Positions 12,340 through 23,410 are shown, counted from the first letter of the stretch. The stretch is DNA of 64,000 bases from Sabethes cyaneus (GCF_943734655.1 NC_071355.1:55142949-55206948); one strand, 5' to 3'. Numbers and translations: made by a program. Notes: generated by a model from the letters alone, not told the origin.

Positions 12340-14440
12340 CATACAAATGAAACACAAATTTCTGCATAACTCGAGAACTAATCAAGCAAATAGAACCAAA
12401 TTTGGCATGTGGATGTTTTCGGTGACAAGAATTCATTCTAGGGTAATTTGAGACCCCTCCCCTCTTTATAAGGGGAATTATAACTCCTCTCCCCTTTAAG
12501 AGGGGGGGTTTCCATACAAATTTCCTCATAACTCGAGAACTAATCAAGCAAATGGAACCAAATTTGGCATGTGAAGGTTTTCGAGGGCAAGAAAATTTTC
12601 TATGTTGAATTAGGACCCCTCCTCACTTTAAGAGGGGGGGCTTCTGTACAAATGAAATACCAATTTCCTCATAACTCGAGAACTAATCAAGCAAATGGAA
12701 CCAAATTTGGCATGTGTGTGTTTTTGAAGACAAAATTTTTTTCTATGATGAATTGGGACCCCTCCCCACTTTAAGAGGGGGGGGCTCCTATACAAACGAA
12801 ATACAAATTTCCTTATAACTCGAGAGCTAATCCAGCAAATGGAACCAAATTTGGCATGTAGGTGTTTTTGGAGGCAAGAATGTTTTCTATGATGAATAAG
12901 AACCTCTCCCCACTTTAGGAGGGGGGGCTCCTATACAAATGAAATACAAATTTCCTCATAACTCGAGAACTAATCAAGCAAATAGAACCAAATTTGGCAT
13001 GTGGGTGTTTTCGGTGACAAGAATTTATTCTATGGTAAATTGAGACCGCTCCCTCTTTATAAGGGGAATTGTAACTCCTCTCCCCTTTAAGAGGGGGGGC
13101 TTCCATACAAATTTCCTCATAACTCGAGAACTAATCAAGCAAATGGAACCAACTTTGGCATGTGAAGGTTTTCGAGGGCAAGAAAATTTTCTACGGTGAA
13201 TTAGGACCCCTCCCCACTCTAAGAGGGGGGGCTCCTGTACAAATGAAATACGAATTTCTTCCTAACTCGAGAACTAATCAAGCAAATAGAACAACATTTG
13301 GCATGTGGGTGTTTTTTTTGGTGACAAGAATTTATTCTATGGTGAATGGAGACCCCTCCCCTCTTTATAAGAGGAATTATAACTCCTCTCCCCTTTAAGA
13401 GGGGGGACTTCCATACAAATTTCCTCATAACTCGAGAACTAATCAAGCAAATGCAACCAAATTTGGCACGTGAAGGTTTTCAAGAGCAAGAAAATTTTCT
13501 ATGGTGAATTAGGACCCCTCCCCACTTTAAGAGGAGGGGCTCCTGTACAAATGAAATACAAATTTCCTCATAACTCGAGAACTAATCAAGCGAATTGAAC
13601 CAAATTTGGCATGTGTGTGTTTTTGGAGACAATTTTTTTTTCAATGATGAATTGGAACCCCTCCCCACTTTAGGAGGGGGGTTCCTATACAAACGAAATA
13701 CAAATTTCCTCATAACTCGAGAACTAATCCAGCAAATGGAACCAAATTTGGCGTGTAGGTGTTTTTGGAGGCAAGAATTTTTTCTGTGATGAATTAGGAC
13801 CTCTTCCCACATTAGGAGGGGGGGCTCCAATACAAATGAAATACAAATTTCCCCATAACTCGAGAACTAATCAAGCAAATAGAACCAAATTCGGCATGTG
13901 GAGGTTTTTGGAGGCAAAAATATTTTCTACGGTGAATTAGGATCCTTCCACACTTCAAGGGGGGGGCTTCTACACAAATGAAATACAAATTTCCTCATAA
14001 TTCGAGAACTAATCAAGCAAATGGAACCATATTTGGCATGTGGGTGTTTTTGGAGGCTACCATTTTTCCCATGATGAATTAGGACTTCTTACCTTTTTAG
14101 GAGGGGGGGGGGCTCCCATTCAAACAAAATACAAATTTGCTCATAACTTTAGAACTAATCAAGCAAATGGAACCAAATTTGGCATGTGAGAGTTTGAGAT
14201 GGCAGAATTTTTTTTCTGTGGTGTATTACGACCCCTTTCCCTTTTAAGAGGGTGGGCTCCCATACAAATGAAATACAAATTTCCTTATAATTTGAGTACT
14301 AATCAAGCAAATGGAACCAAATTTAGCATGTACGACATTTTTGAGTCTTGAATTTATTTTATGATAGTTAGAGACCTCTCACCCCTGTGGTAGGGGGATA
14401 TGGACTCTCATACAAATAAAACAGAAATTTTTGCGAAACT
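12340..14440 (+). repeat. Tandem array, ~14 units of ~140-165 bp
   Basis: Each unit contains AACTCGAGAACTAATCAAGC, then CCAAATTTGGCATGTG, then a CCCCTCCCC...GAGGGGGG inverted pair and a CATACAAATGAAATACAAAT stretch. The repeated CTCGAGAACTAATC anchors fall at about 12370, 12534, 12677, 12822, 12963, 13123, 13267, 13431, 13577, 13721, 13860, 13999, 14147 and 14290. ORFs in the array are by-products of the repetition. Confidence 0.9.
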
Positions 14441-14698
14441 CAAAAACTAATCCAACTCGAGAAATTCGAGACTCTTCCATAAAACATTAATCAATAACAA
14501 GACCACAAAAACTATCTATAGTAACACTAGATCATTCAGGACGAGCCGGTCGCGAGCGTTGCCGGTGACCCGCCGTCGGAAGCGCCGCCCACTGGGGGGC
14601 TTGCAAAACTCGAGAAGTGTCAAAGATCATCCGAGATTCATGATTTATGTACAACACAGGTTAATTTGTGGCAATACGAAGTTTGTCGGGTCAGCTAG

Positions 14699-15054
14699 TA
14701 TACCTATATATGTCGATTAAGAGTATAAACAAATACGACGGCATTGCAAAATACACCAAAACAAGCCGAAATTCAATTTTCATCCTATTAGCGAGCAAAA
14801 CTCACGACCGCCATGGAATAAACGAACTTTTGATTCGATAAAAATTCACTTTTTAGTATTGTAAAAATAATTCAATTAACAAGTGTTGGGGTGACGGACC
14901 CCCTTCGTCATACGTAACATGATCCATACTTTATTCTGGGGTTTTAAAAGATTTTCATCCGCAAGTACTCAAGGGTTTCGCGCGAGATGAATCTGAGACT
15001 CTTTGCGTGTACATGCACATCCATTCAGACTGATAAAATATTTCGTTACTTGGA
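14699..15054. other. Short spacer between Helentron A and a retrotransposon relic
   Basis: AT-rich sequence with no recognised feature. The ORF beginning at 15003 enters the relic downstream and is not an independent gene. Confidence 0.5.
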
Positions 15055-16155
15055 TTTTCAGTGAAACTAGTCTCCATGACCTCGGAAGTATCCACGTGCT
15101 TTCTAGAGAAGTGAAGAGTTGCAAGTTCGACATCGTAGCGCTGCAGGAGGTATGCTGGAAAGGAACGATGGTACGTACATATAGGGATGGTCATACCAGC
15201 TGCACAAGCGGGTGGTGGCCGATCAACCCCCTAGTATTAGCATAACTAGCGTGCACAGCCCTCACCTTAGATGTACCGATGATGACAAAGACCAAATTTA
15301 CGCGCAGTTGGAGTGCGAATACGACCGCTGCCCAAGAATTGGTATCAAAACCATCATCGAGGACTCTGTAATGCTCAGGTTAGCAAGGAAGAGGAGTTTA
15401 AACCGGTGATTGGACGGTTCAGCGCACACCCGCAAACGAACGAAAACGACACTAAACTTGTCGATTTCGCCGTCTCAAGAACATGACCATACGTAGTACC
15501 TTCTTCCAGCATGGTTACCACCATTGGCCTCTACCATCGGTACACCTGGAGATCTTCTAACCAGACGGAATCATAAAACGACCACGTTCTGGTAGATGGT
15601 CGGCATTTTTCCGAAATTATCGACGTCAGAACCTATTCGGGCGCTAACCTAGTGACAATAAGGGTACTTCAAAAACGGTATAATCTAACGCGACCCGATC
15701 AGGATGTCGCCAAAAGCAACGCGTTATCTCTCGAAACCTCGCTGCCGGAAGAGGGTGAGCTGAACGAAGCCTCTCTTGAGGACTCTTGGAATGCCGTGAA
15801 AACATCCATTAATAGCGTAGCAGAGAACATCCGAGGCCGTGTGGCCGAGAACATCCGAATCGACGTAAAGAATGGTTTGACGAGGAATGCCAGCAGATAT
15901 TGGTCGAGAAGAACGCAGCGCGGTTACGAATACTGCGTAGACTCAGCCGTCAGAATGTGGAGCGATACAAACAGAAGCGGAGACAGCAAATCCGACTCTT
16001 CCAGGAGAAGAAGCGCCACCAGGAGGAGAAGGAGTGTGAAGAACTCGAGCAGCTGTACCGCTTTCACAACACACGGAAGTTCTATCAGAGACTCAACGTA
16101 TCTCACAAAGGCTTTGTGTCGCTGGCCGAAAAGTGAAGAGATAAAACTGGAGGCA
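15055..16155 (+). mobile_element. Non-LTR relic of the 5.3-kb family, 5' half
   Basis: REVKSCKFDIVALQEVCWKG is readable at ~15100-15170 and shorter endonuclease motifs follow, with many internal deletions relative to 5319-6140. From 15652 the linker between endonuclease and RT is readable (LPEEGELNEASLEDSWNAVK, SVAENIRGRV), then KNAARLRILRR...RQNVERYKQKRRQQIRLFQ at 15900-16136 without stops. The copy is interrupted at 16156 by a hairpin element and resumes at 16703. Confidence 0.8.
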
Positions 16156-16702
16156 CAGACTAACAGACGTAACACTGAAGCGAGAATGCCGCTCGCCTGC
16201 CATGGCGCGGTTGTCAGATGATGTACAAGCAAATTCATAGCATTGTTAATTTTATAGCGAACTGATCTGCGTAGCGCGAAGACTGCACCAGGTGATGCTA
16301 GTGTTTTTTACAAGTTTTAGGGATAACACTGAAACGATAGACTAATCTCAAGTTTTTAGTCTTGACCTTGAAATGCGGTCATACATATATATTAATATTT
16401 TTTTGAAACGATGGTTCTACAATTGATGAAGGGACGGTAGGGGAAAGAAATGAAAATTTTTTTTTTCGACTCATGCACCTTCCAGCATTGGACAAAAGGT
16501 AGGAGTCAAAATAACTACTTGTCAAGCATAGCTACCAATACCCTCCCCCCCTTCCTTCCCGCTCTTCCCCTCCTTCACCAAAAAAATTTTCATTTCTTTC
16601 CCCTACCGTCCCTTCATCAATTGTAGAACCATCGTTTCAAAAAAACTGAAACGATGTTTTGTTAGAAAATTTGTTTGAAGTGTTACGTCTGTTAGTTTAT
16701 GA
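16156..16702. mobile_element. ~547-bp hairpin element (hAT-like MITE?) inserted in the relic
   Basis: ACTAACAGACGTAACACT near the left end (from ~16159) is matched by its inverted copy at ~16679-16696. It splits the retrotransposon sequence GAGATAAA..TGGAGGTATC, and TGGAGGCA (16148-16155) and TGGAGGTA (16703-16710) look like an 8-bp target duplication with one change. An 8-bp duplication and a CAG left terminus suggest hAT, but the outer few bases of the two ends do not match, so the superfamily is tentative. It contains a second inverted repeat at 16398-16645. Confidence 0.65.
16398..16645. repeat. Inverted repeat, ~66-bp arms around a ~110-bp loop
   Basis: The left arm (16398-~16466) reads GAAACGATGGTTCTACAATT and onward to GGGGAAAGAAATGAAAATTT. 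The right arm (~16580-16645) is its reverse complement with almost no mismatch. It lies inside the larger hairpin element and is either a nested MITE or its internal stem. Confidence 0.8.
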
Positions 16703-16873
16703 TGGAGGTATCTTGACTGACGACCGTGCGGTGATCGAAAGGTGGAAGCAGCACTACGATGAACACCCAAATGGCATGCAGCCAGAAGACCATGATAGTG
16801 GACGAAGTGACCTTACTGGTGTAGTAAGCCACGAAGATGTACCACCCCGATCGATAAGGGAAATTAAACAACA

Positions 16874-17006
16874 AGTTTTTGGAGCGTCTTAGTACGATAC
16901 GAAACCTGGAAATTAAACTGGAACTGAGGAAGCCTGCAAGTCGTAGGCGATATACGTATCTGTCAAGAATAAAATATACATAGTAGAATTAAATTGGATA
17001 AGTTTT
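16874..17006 (+). mobile_element. Hammerhead-bearing repeat, truncated copy
   Basis: It starts AGTTTTTGGAGCGTCTTAGT and ends AGAATTAAATTGGATAAGTT, the same outer sequences as the fold-back at 36940-37208. The left arm and central spacer are missing, so the head joins almost directly to the ribozyme region. It lies within the non-LTR relic and is therefore younger than that insertion. No clear target duplication is seen. Confidence 0.75.
16920..16964 (+). ncRNA. Decayed hammerhead ribozyme motif
   Basis: CTGAGGA (16924-16930), a GCCT/AGGC helix II and TACGTATC-TGTC are present. The GAAA box is GATA (16949-16952) and the upstream helix I strand is GGAA instead of GACA. Both changes should abolish cleavage. 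It is useful as a mutated comparison for the complete copies. Confidence 0.6.
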
Positions 17007-17130
17007 CAAATCTTCACCCTGCGGCAGTTCCTCCAGAAGTACCGCGAATTCCGGGTCCCCACGCACCACCTGTTCATTGATTTCAAAGCTGCATATGATA
17101 GTGTAAACCGACCAGAGCTATGGAAAATTT

Positions 17131-17790
17131 TGTGTGTGGATCAAATGTATTTCGCATCAAAGTTGGTTGTATTGCTGAATTTTCGTCTCTATATAGGTTA
17201 AATAGACGAAGATCCATCGTAGATGAACCCATCTGGTATCCTATTACTTTCAAGTCTTTGTTATAGGGTTCGTTTTTTTATTATAAGGGTAAAATTTATA
17301 AATCAATTACGCGCGGCACGCGGGCCTCTTCCAGATGTGTTGCGTCATTTGTGTGGTCTCTAAGCTGCACTGTTGTTGAGTAATAAAAAAACAAACCTTT
17401 TAAATAGAGTGACTGTTGCGACAGAAAGCCGCATTGGAATATTATCTGGAAGTTAGCTTCTATAGTCCTGCCGAATCTAGTAACAAAAAACTATTGTCCG
17501 TTCGACCGAACGTGATACGCAGGAGCTATTGTTCTGAACGTGGAAGAAATCTATTTACTACAAGTGTCTAAAAGGCGAACAATAAAAAGCAAACATTCAG
17601 TGCACTAGCAGCCTCCGCCGCTGGCGGATGGTTGCCGTAAGACAACCCTGTGTATTATTTTAATGTGAGAAGAAGCCAGTCCCGTCAGTAACCCTAATGA
17701 CGATCACGAACAGTGACTATATACAGAGTGGCGACAAAGTCAAAATTGAAATGACAATTATTTGTCAGTGTATGGTAAATAGTTGAATAA
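17131..17790. other. Spacer, nothing recognised
   Basis: AT-rich sequence with no long ORF, hairpin or transposon end recognised. Confidence 0.45.
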
Positions 17791-17960
17791 TGCGCTCCAG
17801 AACTACCACGAAGTTCCACAGCCTCTTATTCAGCTACGCCTATCTCTACCTATCCGGGATACGTTCCTTAGCGGAAATCGGACAACCGGTGGAAACTAGC
17901 GTCGTATGCGGACAGAGAAGCGGGCACTCATGCGAAGGTTGAGTGTAAACTCTGTAGGAG
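17791..17960 (+). repeat. Isolated 5'-leader relic of the RTE-like family
   Basis: CCACGAAGTTCCACAGCCTC, TTATTCAGCTACGCC, CGGGATACG and the following GGAAATCGG.CAACCGGTGG parallel the leader at 5080-5215 that precedes the 5.3-kb endonuclease ORF. No coding sequence of that family follows, so it is a fragment. Confidence 0.5.
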
Positions 17961-18813
17961 GTAAGACTACTTAGAACCAAAGCAGAGGGTCCAAAGCCCC
18001 TAAAGGAGGTTGGTTTTAATAGCTGTTATCCATGGCTATTATGTAAAAACTTGAATGGATAAACCCCTAATCCAAGGTGTGACGCGACCCGTGCCAAGGG
18101 ATGAATGGTGGAGGGGGTTCTATAAATTCTCTTGCCGCAACGGAGCCTGTGGAGTACCAGGGCGCCCTCCACAGTAATTTGTCCTTGCTGCATCAAGCAG
18201 GTCACTGATGCAGTGGACAATTTTGTTACCGTGAATGCTCTCTCTGCCGAAAAACAAAGAAACGAATAAGGTGGAGAGGAGAATTGGGGAGGAACAGGAC
18301 TTGAACGATGCGCTAGCAGATCCTCGTTTATCCTCAACACACCGACTCATTGTGAGTTTGTGAGTCGACAAACGAAGATGTGGCTCCAACTCTCTACTCA
18401 CGGGTCGAGATCTCTGACTGCCTGATCTCTGACTGTGTGCTGGAGGGTGGGCTGAAATGAAAGGAGAGCCGAACAGTTATGCTTATGGCCAGTAGTAGGA
18501 TGGCTGTACAATCGCTCAAACAATCTAAAAATATATAACGTAGAGGATGAGAGTTACTCAAAAGTCGTTGAGTCTCAATAAGAGAGATTTCATTAAATAT
18601 CATCTTCGGAATCTCGGTTTCGTACAAGATGATATTTAACCTCGGAACACTTGCTCTGCAATCGTGCAGCACAAATAGTACGCAGGCTGCAGTATCTCAA
18701 AAAGGGAAGATCTAGTTGGCGTCGCCGATCAGGGTACTAGGTTCATAAATCTAGTCGTCCCTGATTGGAACATGTCTCGCTCCAGCTACCAGCCTGTCAC
18801 TTCCTCAATAAAT
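17961..18813. other. Spacer with a possible retrotransposon leader, unresolved
   Basis: 18040-18260 is GC-richer than its surroundings and resembles an untranslated leader more than a coding sequence. The minus-strand ORFs here (18026-18340, 18120-18401, 18394-18672) overlap each other and show no domain. Nothing firmer can be said. Confidence 0.3.
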
Positions 18814-19171
18814 GAGCCGCTCCGAATTATAGTGGTCTATTGACCATTTTTGTCAAAAATGAGATTTTTGCATAAATCGCATCATTATCGATAGATGTAC
18901 TATATAAACACTAAAAATTACAAAATAGTAGGTTTCCAACCTGCTTTTTTTCATGATGAATTTTTAGTCCGGAACAGAATGACCATTCCGTTCCGCATTA
19001 TAGTGGTCTATGTGCATGGGACTTACTTGTGACAGAGATTGGGATAAAACTCCCATAATTTGGGCATTAAGTGAAAATAGTCAATAGGCGTATGTCGACT
19101 ATTATTTTTGTTGGTGCCGATTGGACTCCCCCTCCCTCTATGGGAGACACCCCCCACCCCTAATCAGTAAA

Positions 19172-19826
19172 AGCCTTGTATTCGTCAAATCCGCTAGTTT
19201 TCTTTTGTTTATATCTCCGGAAATATTAAGTCTGGAAAGATACTATTTTCACATTTTCAAAGAAAATTGCCCAAGAAAGTCAAAAAAAGTAGTATTTTTT
19301 AGCACCAGTGTTGCCAAATATTTTTTAATTCCATTTGAAAACTAAAGTTCTGTTTTTCTCTCAATGAACACATTTTAATCTCAAAAGTTTCAATTCCATC
19401 GTATTCCACAGATTTTTTTATTTCTTTTGTCGAATATTTTTTTCATGAAGCAGTCTCTATGCCCTATTGTTAAAGCATATAACAGTATGTAATAACATTT
19501 TCCTGAGAATTGTTGCCAACTTTTTAATTTGAATTTTGGAATTTGGCAACACTGTCAATTTTTTTTTGATTTTTATATAAAATATCTGGGAAATACGATG
19601 GAGTTGGAATTTTTGAGATCAAATTGTATTCATTGGGAGAAAAATAGAAATTTAGTTTTTAAATCGAATCGAAAAATATTTGTCAGCATTGATACTAAAA
19701 ATATACTATTTTTTCAAATTCATTGGGCAATTTTCTTTGAAAATGTGAGAATAGTGCTTTTCTAAACTTAATGTTTTCGGAGATATAAGCAAAAGAAAAT
19801 AAATGGATTTGACGAAAACAGCCCAA
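19172..19826. repeat. Long inverted repeat, ~250-300-bp arms
   Basis: TCGTCAAATCC...TTTTCTTTTGTTTATATCTCC followed by ACATTTTCAAAGAAAATTGCC on the left is mirrored by GGGCAATTTTCTTTGAAAATGT...GGAGATATAAGCAAAAGAAAA...GGATTTGACGA on the right. The arms are clearly diverged, so the palindrome is old. Confidence 0.7.
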
Positions 19827-19831
19827 GTAAC

Positions 19832-19935
19832 AATTTGGGTTTTATAACACTCTTAGGATGTTTTATATGACCAATTTTGGTCTTAAAGACCGCAATAAGA
19901 GTGCAATAAAACTAACATTGGTAATTGGGACGGTT
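19832..19935. mobile_element. ~100-bp MITE with CCCAAGTAACA-type end
   Basis: It opens GCCCAAGTAACAATTTGGG, then TTTTATAACACTCTTA. The inverted form CAATAAGAGTGCAATAAAAC...GTAATTGGGAC closes it. It abuts the right end of the large palindrome. A similar terminus occurs at 46441. Confidence 0.6.
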
Positions 19936-20769
19936 TGTGCTTATAAAAAGGGGCATCAGACTTGGAATTTTGACCGAATTTGGTAAAAATCCAAGAAGGT
20001 CCATTACAAGTTTTACTTTTTCTTGGTCACTTGACGTGGAATGACCCATTTTCAATTAATTCAATATTATTTTATATTTTAACATTATTTTCAATATAGT
20101 ACAGGGTAAATTTGAATTGCAATTCGAACAAAAGCGTATGAGATAATTTTTCATTCAAACGAAATATGAAATTACTCAGAGTAGTGAAATGTACTGATCC
20201 GCTTCAAGTTTACCCTCAATATGCTGAAAATCGTTTGGAAACTTTAATAAGATGTATTCTTACACAAATCTAAGTGTAACAGTGTAGCAATAAAAATAAA
20301 TAATGAAAGAATGCATGAAAATATAACTCCCGGAAACTGTCCATGGAAAACAACTTAGTTTAAAATAATATCGTTAGGGTCGAACCACTGTCTAGGTAGG
20401 GCAATCACGATTTTTAAGTATTAGTAATTCGTGTAATTTATGCAGAAATACTGAAAACTTTATCTCCGTGACAGTTCACTTTTTGAAAAATTATAAGTTT
20501 AATTGTATCACAAAATCCGAGTTCTGCATTTCAGATACCATACACAATCAATACACAAAAAGATTTCCTGGTGCAGAGAACCCGTATTCGAGTGATTCAG
20601 AAAATTACAATTATCAGGGTAATCATAGTAAATGTCTATAGAATGTTCTGCTTCATAATAAACACCGAAGGAAAATTTCATCCTGTAATGTGTTTGGATA
20701 AGGGCGCCTATAGTCAACTTCAAACCAAGATTACAAAAATTACAGTCAAATTTTATTGTTAAGTCGAAC

Positions 20770-20920
20770 AATTCGGCACCAACTTTTCAAAAGGGCCAAT
20801 CTGCAAAGTGTAAACAAACCGAGTGAGGGTTTCTTTTCCTATGCTAGTCCAGCAGAAAACTCTCATTCGGGTTGTTTACATTTTGCAGATTGGCCCTTTT
20901 GAAAAGATGGTACCGAATTT
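20770..20920. mobile_element. ~150-bp palindromic MITE
   Basis: The left arm AATTCGGCACCAACTTTTCA then AAAGGGCCAATCTGCAAA is mirrored on the right by TTTGCAGATTGGCCCTTTT and GAAAAGATGGTACCGAATT. Arms of about 60 bp have a few mismatches. No target duplication is evident. Confidence 0.75.
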
Positions 20921-21141
20921 TCTTTGATTATAAATTTTTTCACGAATCGTGCAAAATATTTAGAAAGTAATTGGGAATGTGTTCACGTGACTGAGACCAA
21001 CAGATTAAGTGAGTTGGTTGGATTTTTCTGGCCGTCTTAGAAGTACCATTAATAGATGGTAGATGGATTTTTTACAGCCAGTTAACGTAGCTAGAGAAAA
21101 AAAATTGAGTGTTGAAGTGAACTATTTTTCATAGCCTTGTA

Positions 21142-21408
21142 GTAGTGAGACAATTCTGTACTATTTTGATATTATTATCTTAAAGCTGGTAGTCATTGGG
21201 ATAACCTTCCCGAAGACCGCAACTTTCTAGATAGCCAGCGGCGCAAGATACAGCCTGTATATGAATATTACATATACACTAGCGCCACGTAGTGAGACAA
21301 TTCTGCGCTATTTTCCATACCACCCTAAAGCTGGTAGTCATTTGAATAACCTTCCCGAAAACCGCAACTTGCTAGCCGGTCAGCAGCGCAAGATACAGCC
21401 ATTTACAA
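21142..21408 (+). repeat. Diverged tandem duplication, ~130-145 bp per unit
   Basis: AGTGAGACAATTCTG.(A/G)CTATTTT, TAAAGCTGGTAGTCATT, AACCTTCCCGAA.ACCGCAAC and CGCAAGATACAGCC occur twice in the same order. The spacing differs by small indels. Confidence 0.8.
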
Positions 21409-21696
21409 ATCCCATGGATATAGACCACTATATTGCGGAACGTTTTGGGGAAAACGGTGAAAAAATATATGAAATCATAGTGGTCTATGTACATTGGTGT
21501 GAATAAATCGTATACTTTGACAAAAGTTGGGATTTTTATGTATTCTCATGTTGAATCACTTTATACACTACACATTAGAACACTTGGTTTGGAGAACATA
21601 ATTGTAAAGAATTTATTATAGAGTTTTTTAGACAATTGCGTCTCCTGTAAAATTAACCAAATGGTCTATAGACCACTATAATTCGGAGCGGCTCAA

Positions 21697-23410
21697 ATGA
21701 TAGGTAAGCTTGTAGCGTATAGTAAAATAATAAAACGGGGCTTACTACAATAGTTCAAAATACTGGACGCAGTGGTAAGAGTACCCAACAGAAGAGGGGT
21801 CAAATCTGTCAGTGTCATTCCAATCGAGCAGACGACCTATCCAACGCGTATGCAGGAAAGGAAAAGAATATACGTATTGCATACATTTGGGATGACATGG
21901 CGCCACTCGGTATATAGTCACTCTACTTTTAAATAGTGTTAAATAGTGTTCCGGTCCCGGACTTCAATTTTTGTTCCGATGTCGAACACTACTTTTAAAC
22001 AAAGAGAGTGAATCGAGTATAAAACTGTTGATAGATAATTTTACTGCATGTGATTTTTTTGTTCTGTTCAACTCATAAACTTCCTTCCACACAAAACCTG
22101 CTGTCAAGCTTATTCATAATATTTCTTATAATAGGTACTATAGTAGGTACTCTAAATTTTCAAATAATATGGGGTTATGCATGGAAAACATTCATTCATT
22201 AGGGGGATTTAATACGTTGGTTTCAATTTCTATATAAATGGTGTAATATTATTATGAATAGCAACCGAGGGTTGTTAATTAAGCCCGATAGGAATAATAT
22301 AACCTTGCTGAAGCACTTACAAGAAGTTCAATTATATGCGAGCAGATAACGATGCTGAAGTTAACAGTAGGGAGCAAAAAAGATGTAAGCAGCCTCTATC
22401 CAGTAAGGAAAAACTTCCATGTTGGGTGGCTCACTGTGGAAACCGCTTCCGTCCCAAGAGGCGTGGTATTTTCACTAGACATCAACAGTACAATGCCAAC
22501 TGACAGTTGATTACAGAAAGCATTTGTTAATTAGTGCTGATTTATATGTCTTGTGTAGACCGCACGGCATAGAGAAAAACAAAATCCGACCTCTGGGAAA
22601 TTGCTATCCTTCTTTATCACTGTATTAACAACAAATGACAGAACCGGTGAGTGACAACAGGAATAAGCGGATTGCTGTTAAAGCATGTTAGTGTAAGTAG
22701 CAGTTTTTTTGTATTAATATTTGTATAGTGGCAGCATTTCACGTCCACGCATCTGTAAAATTATACATTTAAACTAATTTTCGTTAACGGGACTAAGCTG
22801 TATGAAAATATCACATTTTTTAATTTCAGATTTTGATGCTGTAGTCCTTTCGTTTATTTTAATACTAATCTTGGGTGATCCGACCACTGAAAGTGGATGA
22901 AAAACGATCATACAAATAAACTTTTCAGTGCGTCGTGGAACAGCCTCGACGGAATAGAACGCCGCTCCCTTAAAAACGCGATTTTCAAACTTGATGTACC
23001 TTTTTGAGATCGAGAGAGGGAAATTCTATGGCCAAAGCATATTCAGATTCAACCTGGAAAAGTGCTTTGTCAAAGTGTAAGGTTGAATCGGGAAAAGTCC
23101 ATGGCTAAAGGTTGAGTTGGAAAAATACTTGTTGGGGTTGAAAAGGTTGAAAAAGGTTTGTTAGGGAAAACCCTAAGGGCAAGCACCTAGGATGATCGAG
23201 TCGAGGTGAGTCTAAGGCAAATGTTTTAAAACGTTGATAGGTAGAATATCATGACTCCAGGAATGTAATGTTCATGAATGACAAGATATGGTAAATACTG
23301 GGACTATTATGCGTGTCCTGACAAATATTTTAGATCAAGTAGTATTTTCTATTTTAGGTCTCTACAGGCTGTGTTAACGAATTTCAATATAACTTGCTAG
23401 AATAATTTGA
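21697..23410. other. Spacer, nothing firmly recognised
   Basis: Small hairpins occur, for example CACTGAAAGT...ACTTTTCAGTG near 22890-22935. 23040-23180 has loosely repeated GGTTGAA.(C/T).GGAAAA phrases. A tRNA-like stretch near 21768-21845 is too weak to call. No coding sequence was recognised. Confidence 0.4.

Larger units (their letters stand above)
12127..14698 (+). mobile_element. Helentron/Helitron-like non-autonomous element, copy A
   Basis: The element starts TCTATACCTATAAAGAAGG and ends GGGTCAGCTAG. It sits between a host A and a host T with no target duplication, the rolling-circle transposon signature. The copy at 58819-60297 has the same ends and the same A/T flanks. Next to the 5' end a CTATAA/TTATAG inverted pair brackets a GTCT microsatellite (12150-12210). 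Then come ~14 tandem units of ~140-165 bp and a conserved ~180-bp 3' end with a GC-rich block (14540-14605). This layout recalls the DINE-1/Helentron class. There is no Rep/helicase ORF, so it is non-autonomous. I do not see a clear 3' hairpin. Confidence 0.8.
16703..17130 (+). mobile_element. Continuation of the 15-kb non-LTR relic, split again
   Basis: 16703-16862 reads GGILTDDRAVIERWKQHYDE and then VPPRSIREIK, continuing the frame broken at 16155. After an inserted element (16874-17006) it resumes at 17007 with IFTLRQFLQKYREFRVPTHH and LFIDFKAAYDSVNRPELWKI. About 330 bp of RT coding present in the 5.3-kb copy is missing here, so a deletion occurred at or before the second insertion. Confidence 0.8.
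18814..21696. mobile_element. ~2.9-kb non-coding element with matching inverted ends
   Basis: TGAGCCGCTCCGAATTATAG followed by TGGTCTAT.GACCATTT lies at ~18813-18850 and is inverted at ~21659-21696. Between them no transposase is readable. Instead there is a large internal palindrome (19172-19826), two small MITEs and a diverged tandem duplication. A further internal copy of TATAGTGGTCTATGT near 19000 is matched in direct orientation at ~21475. I interpret it as a composite fold-back MITE. A target duplication was not identified. Confidence 0.6.

Noticed and set aside
12323..13830. Repeated short ORFs with similar proteins in the Helentron array
   Set aside because: Similarity comes from the tandem units. 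Frames do not persist and the same pieces occur on both strands.
12340..14440. Regularly spaced repeats that might suggest a CRISPR-like array
   Set aside because: Units are ~150 bp and continuous, with no unique spacers, in a eukaryotic transposon with defined ends.
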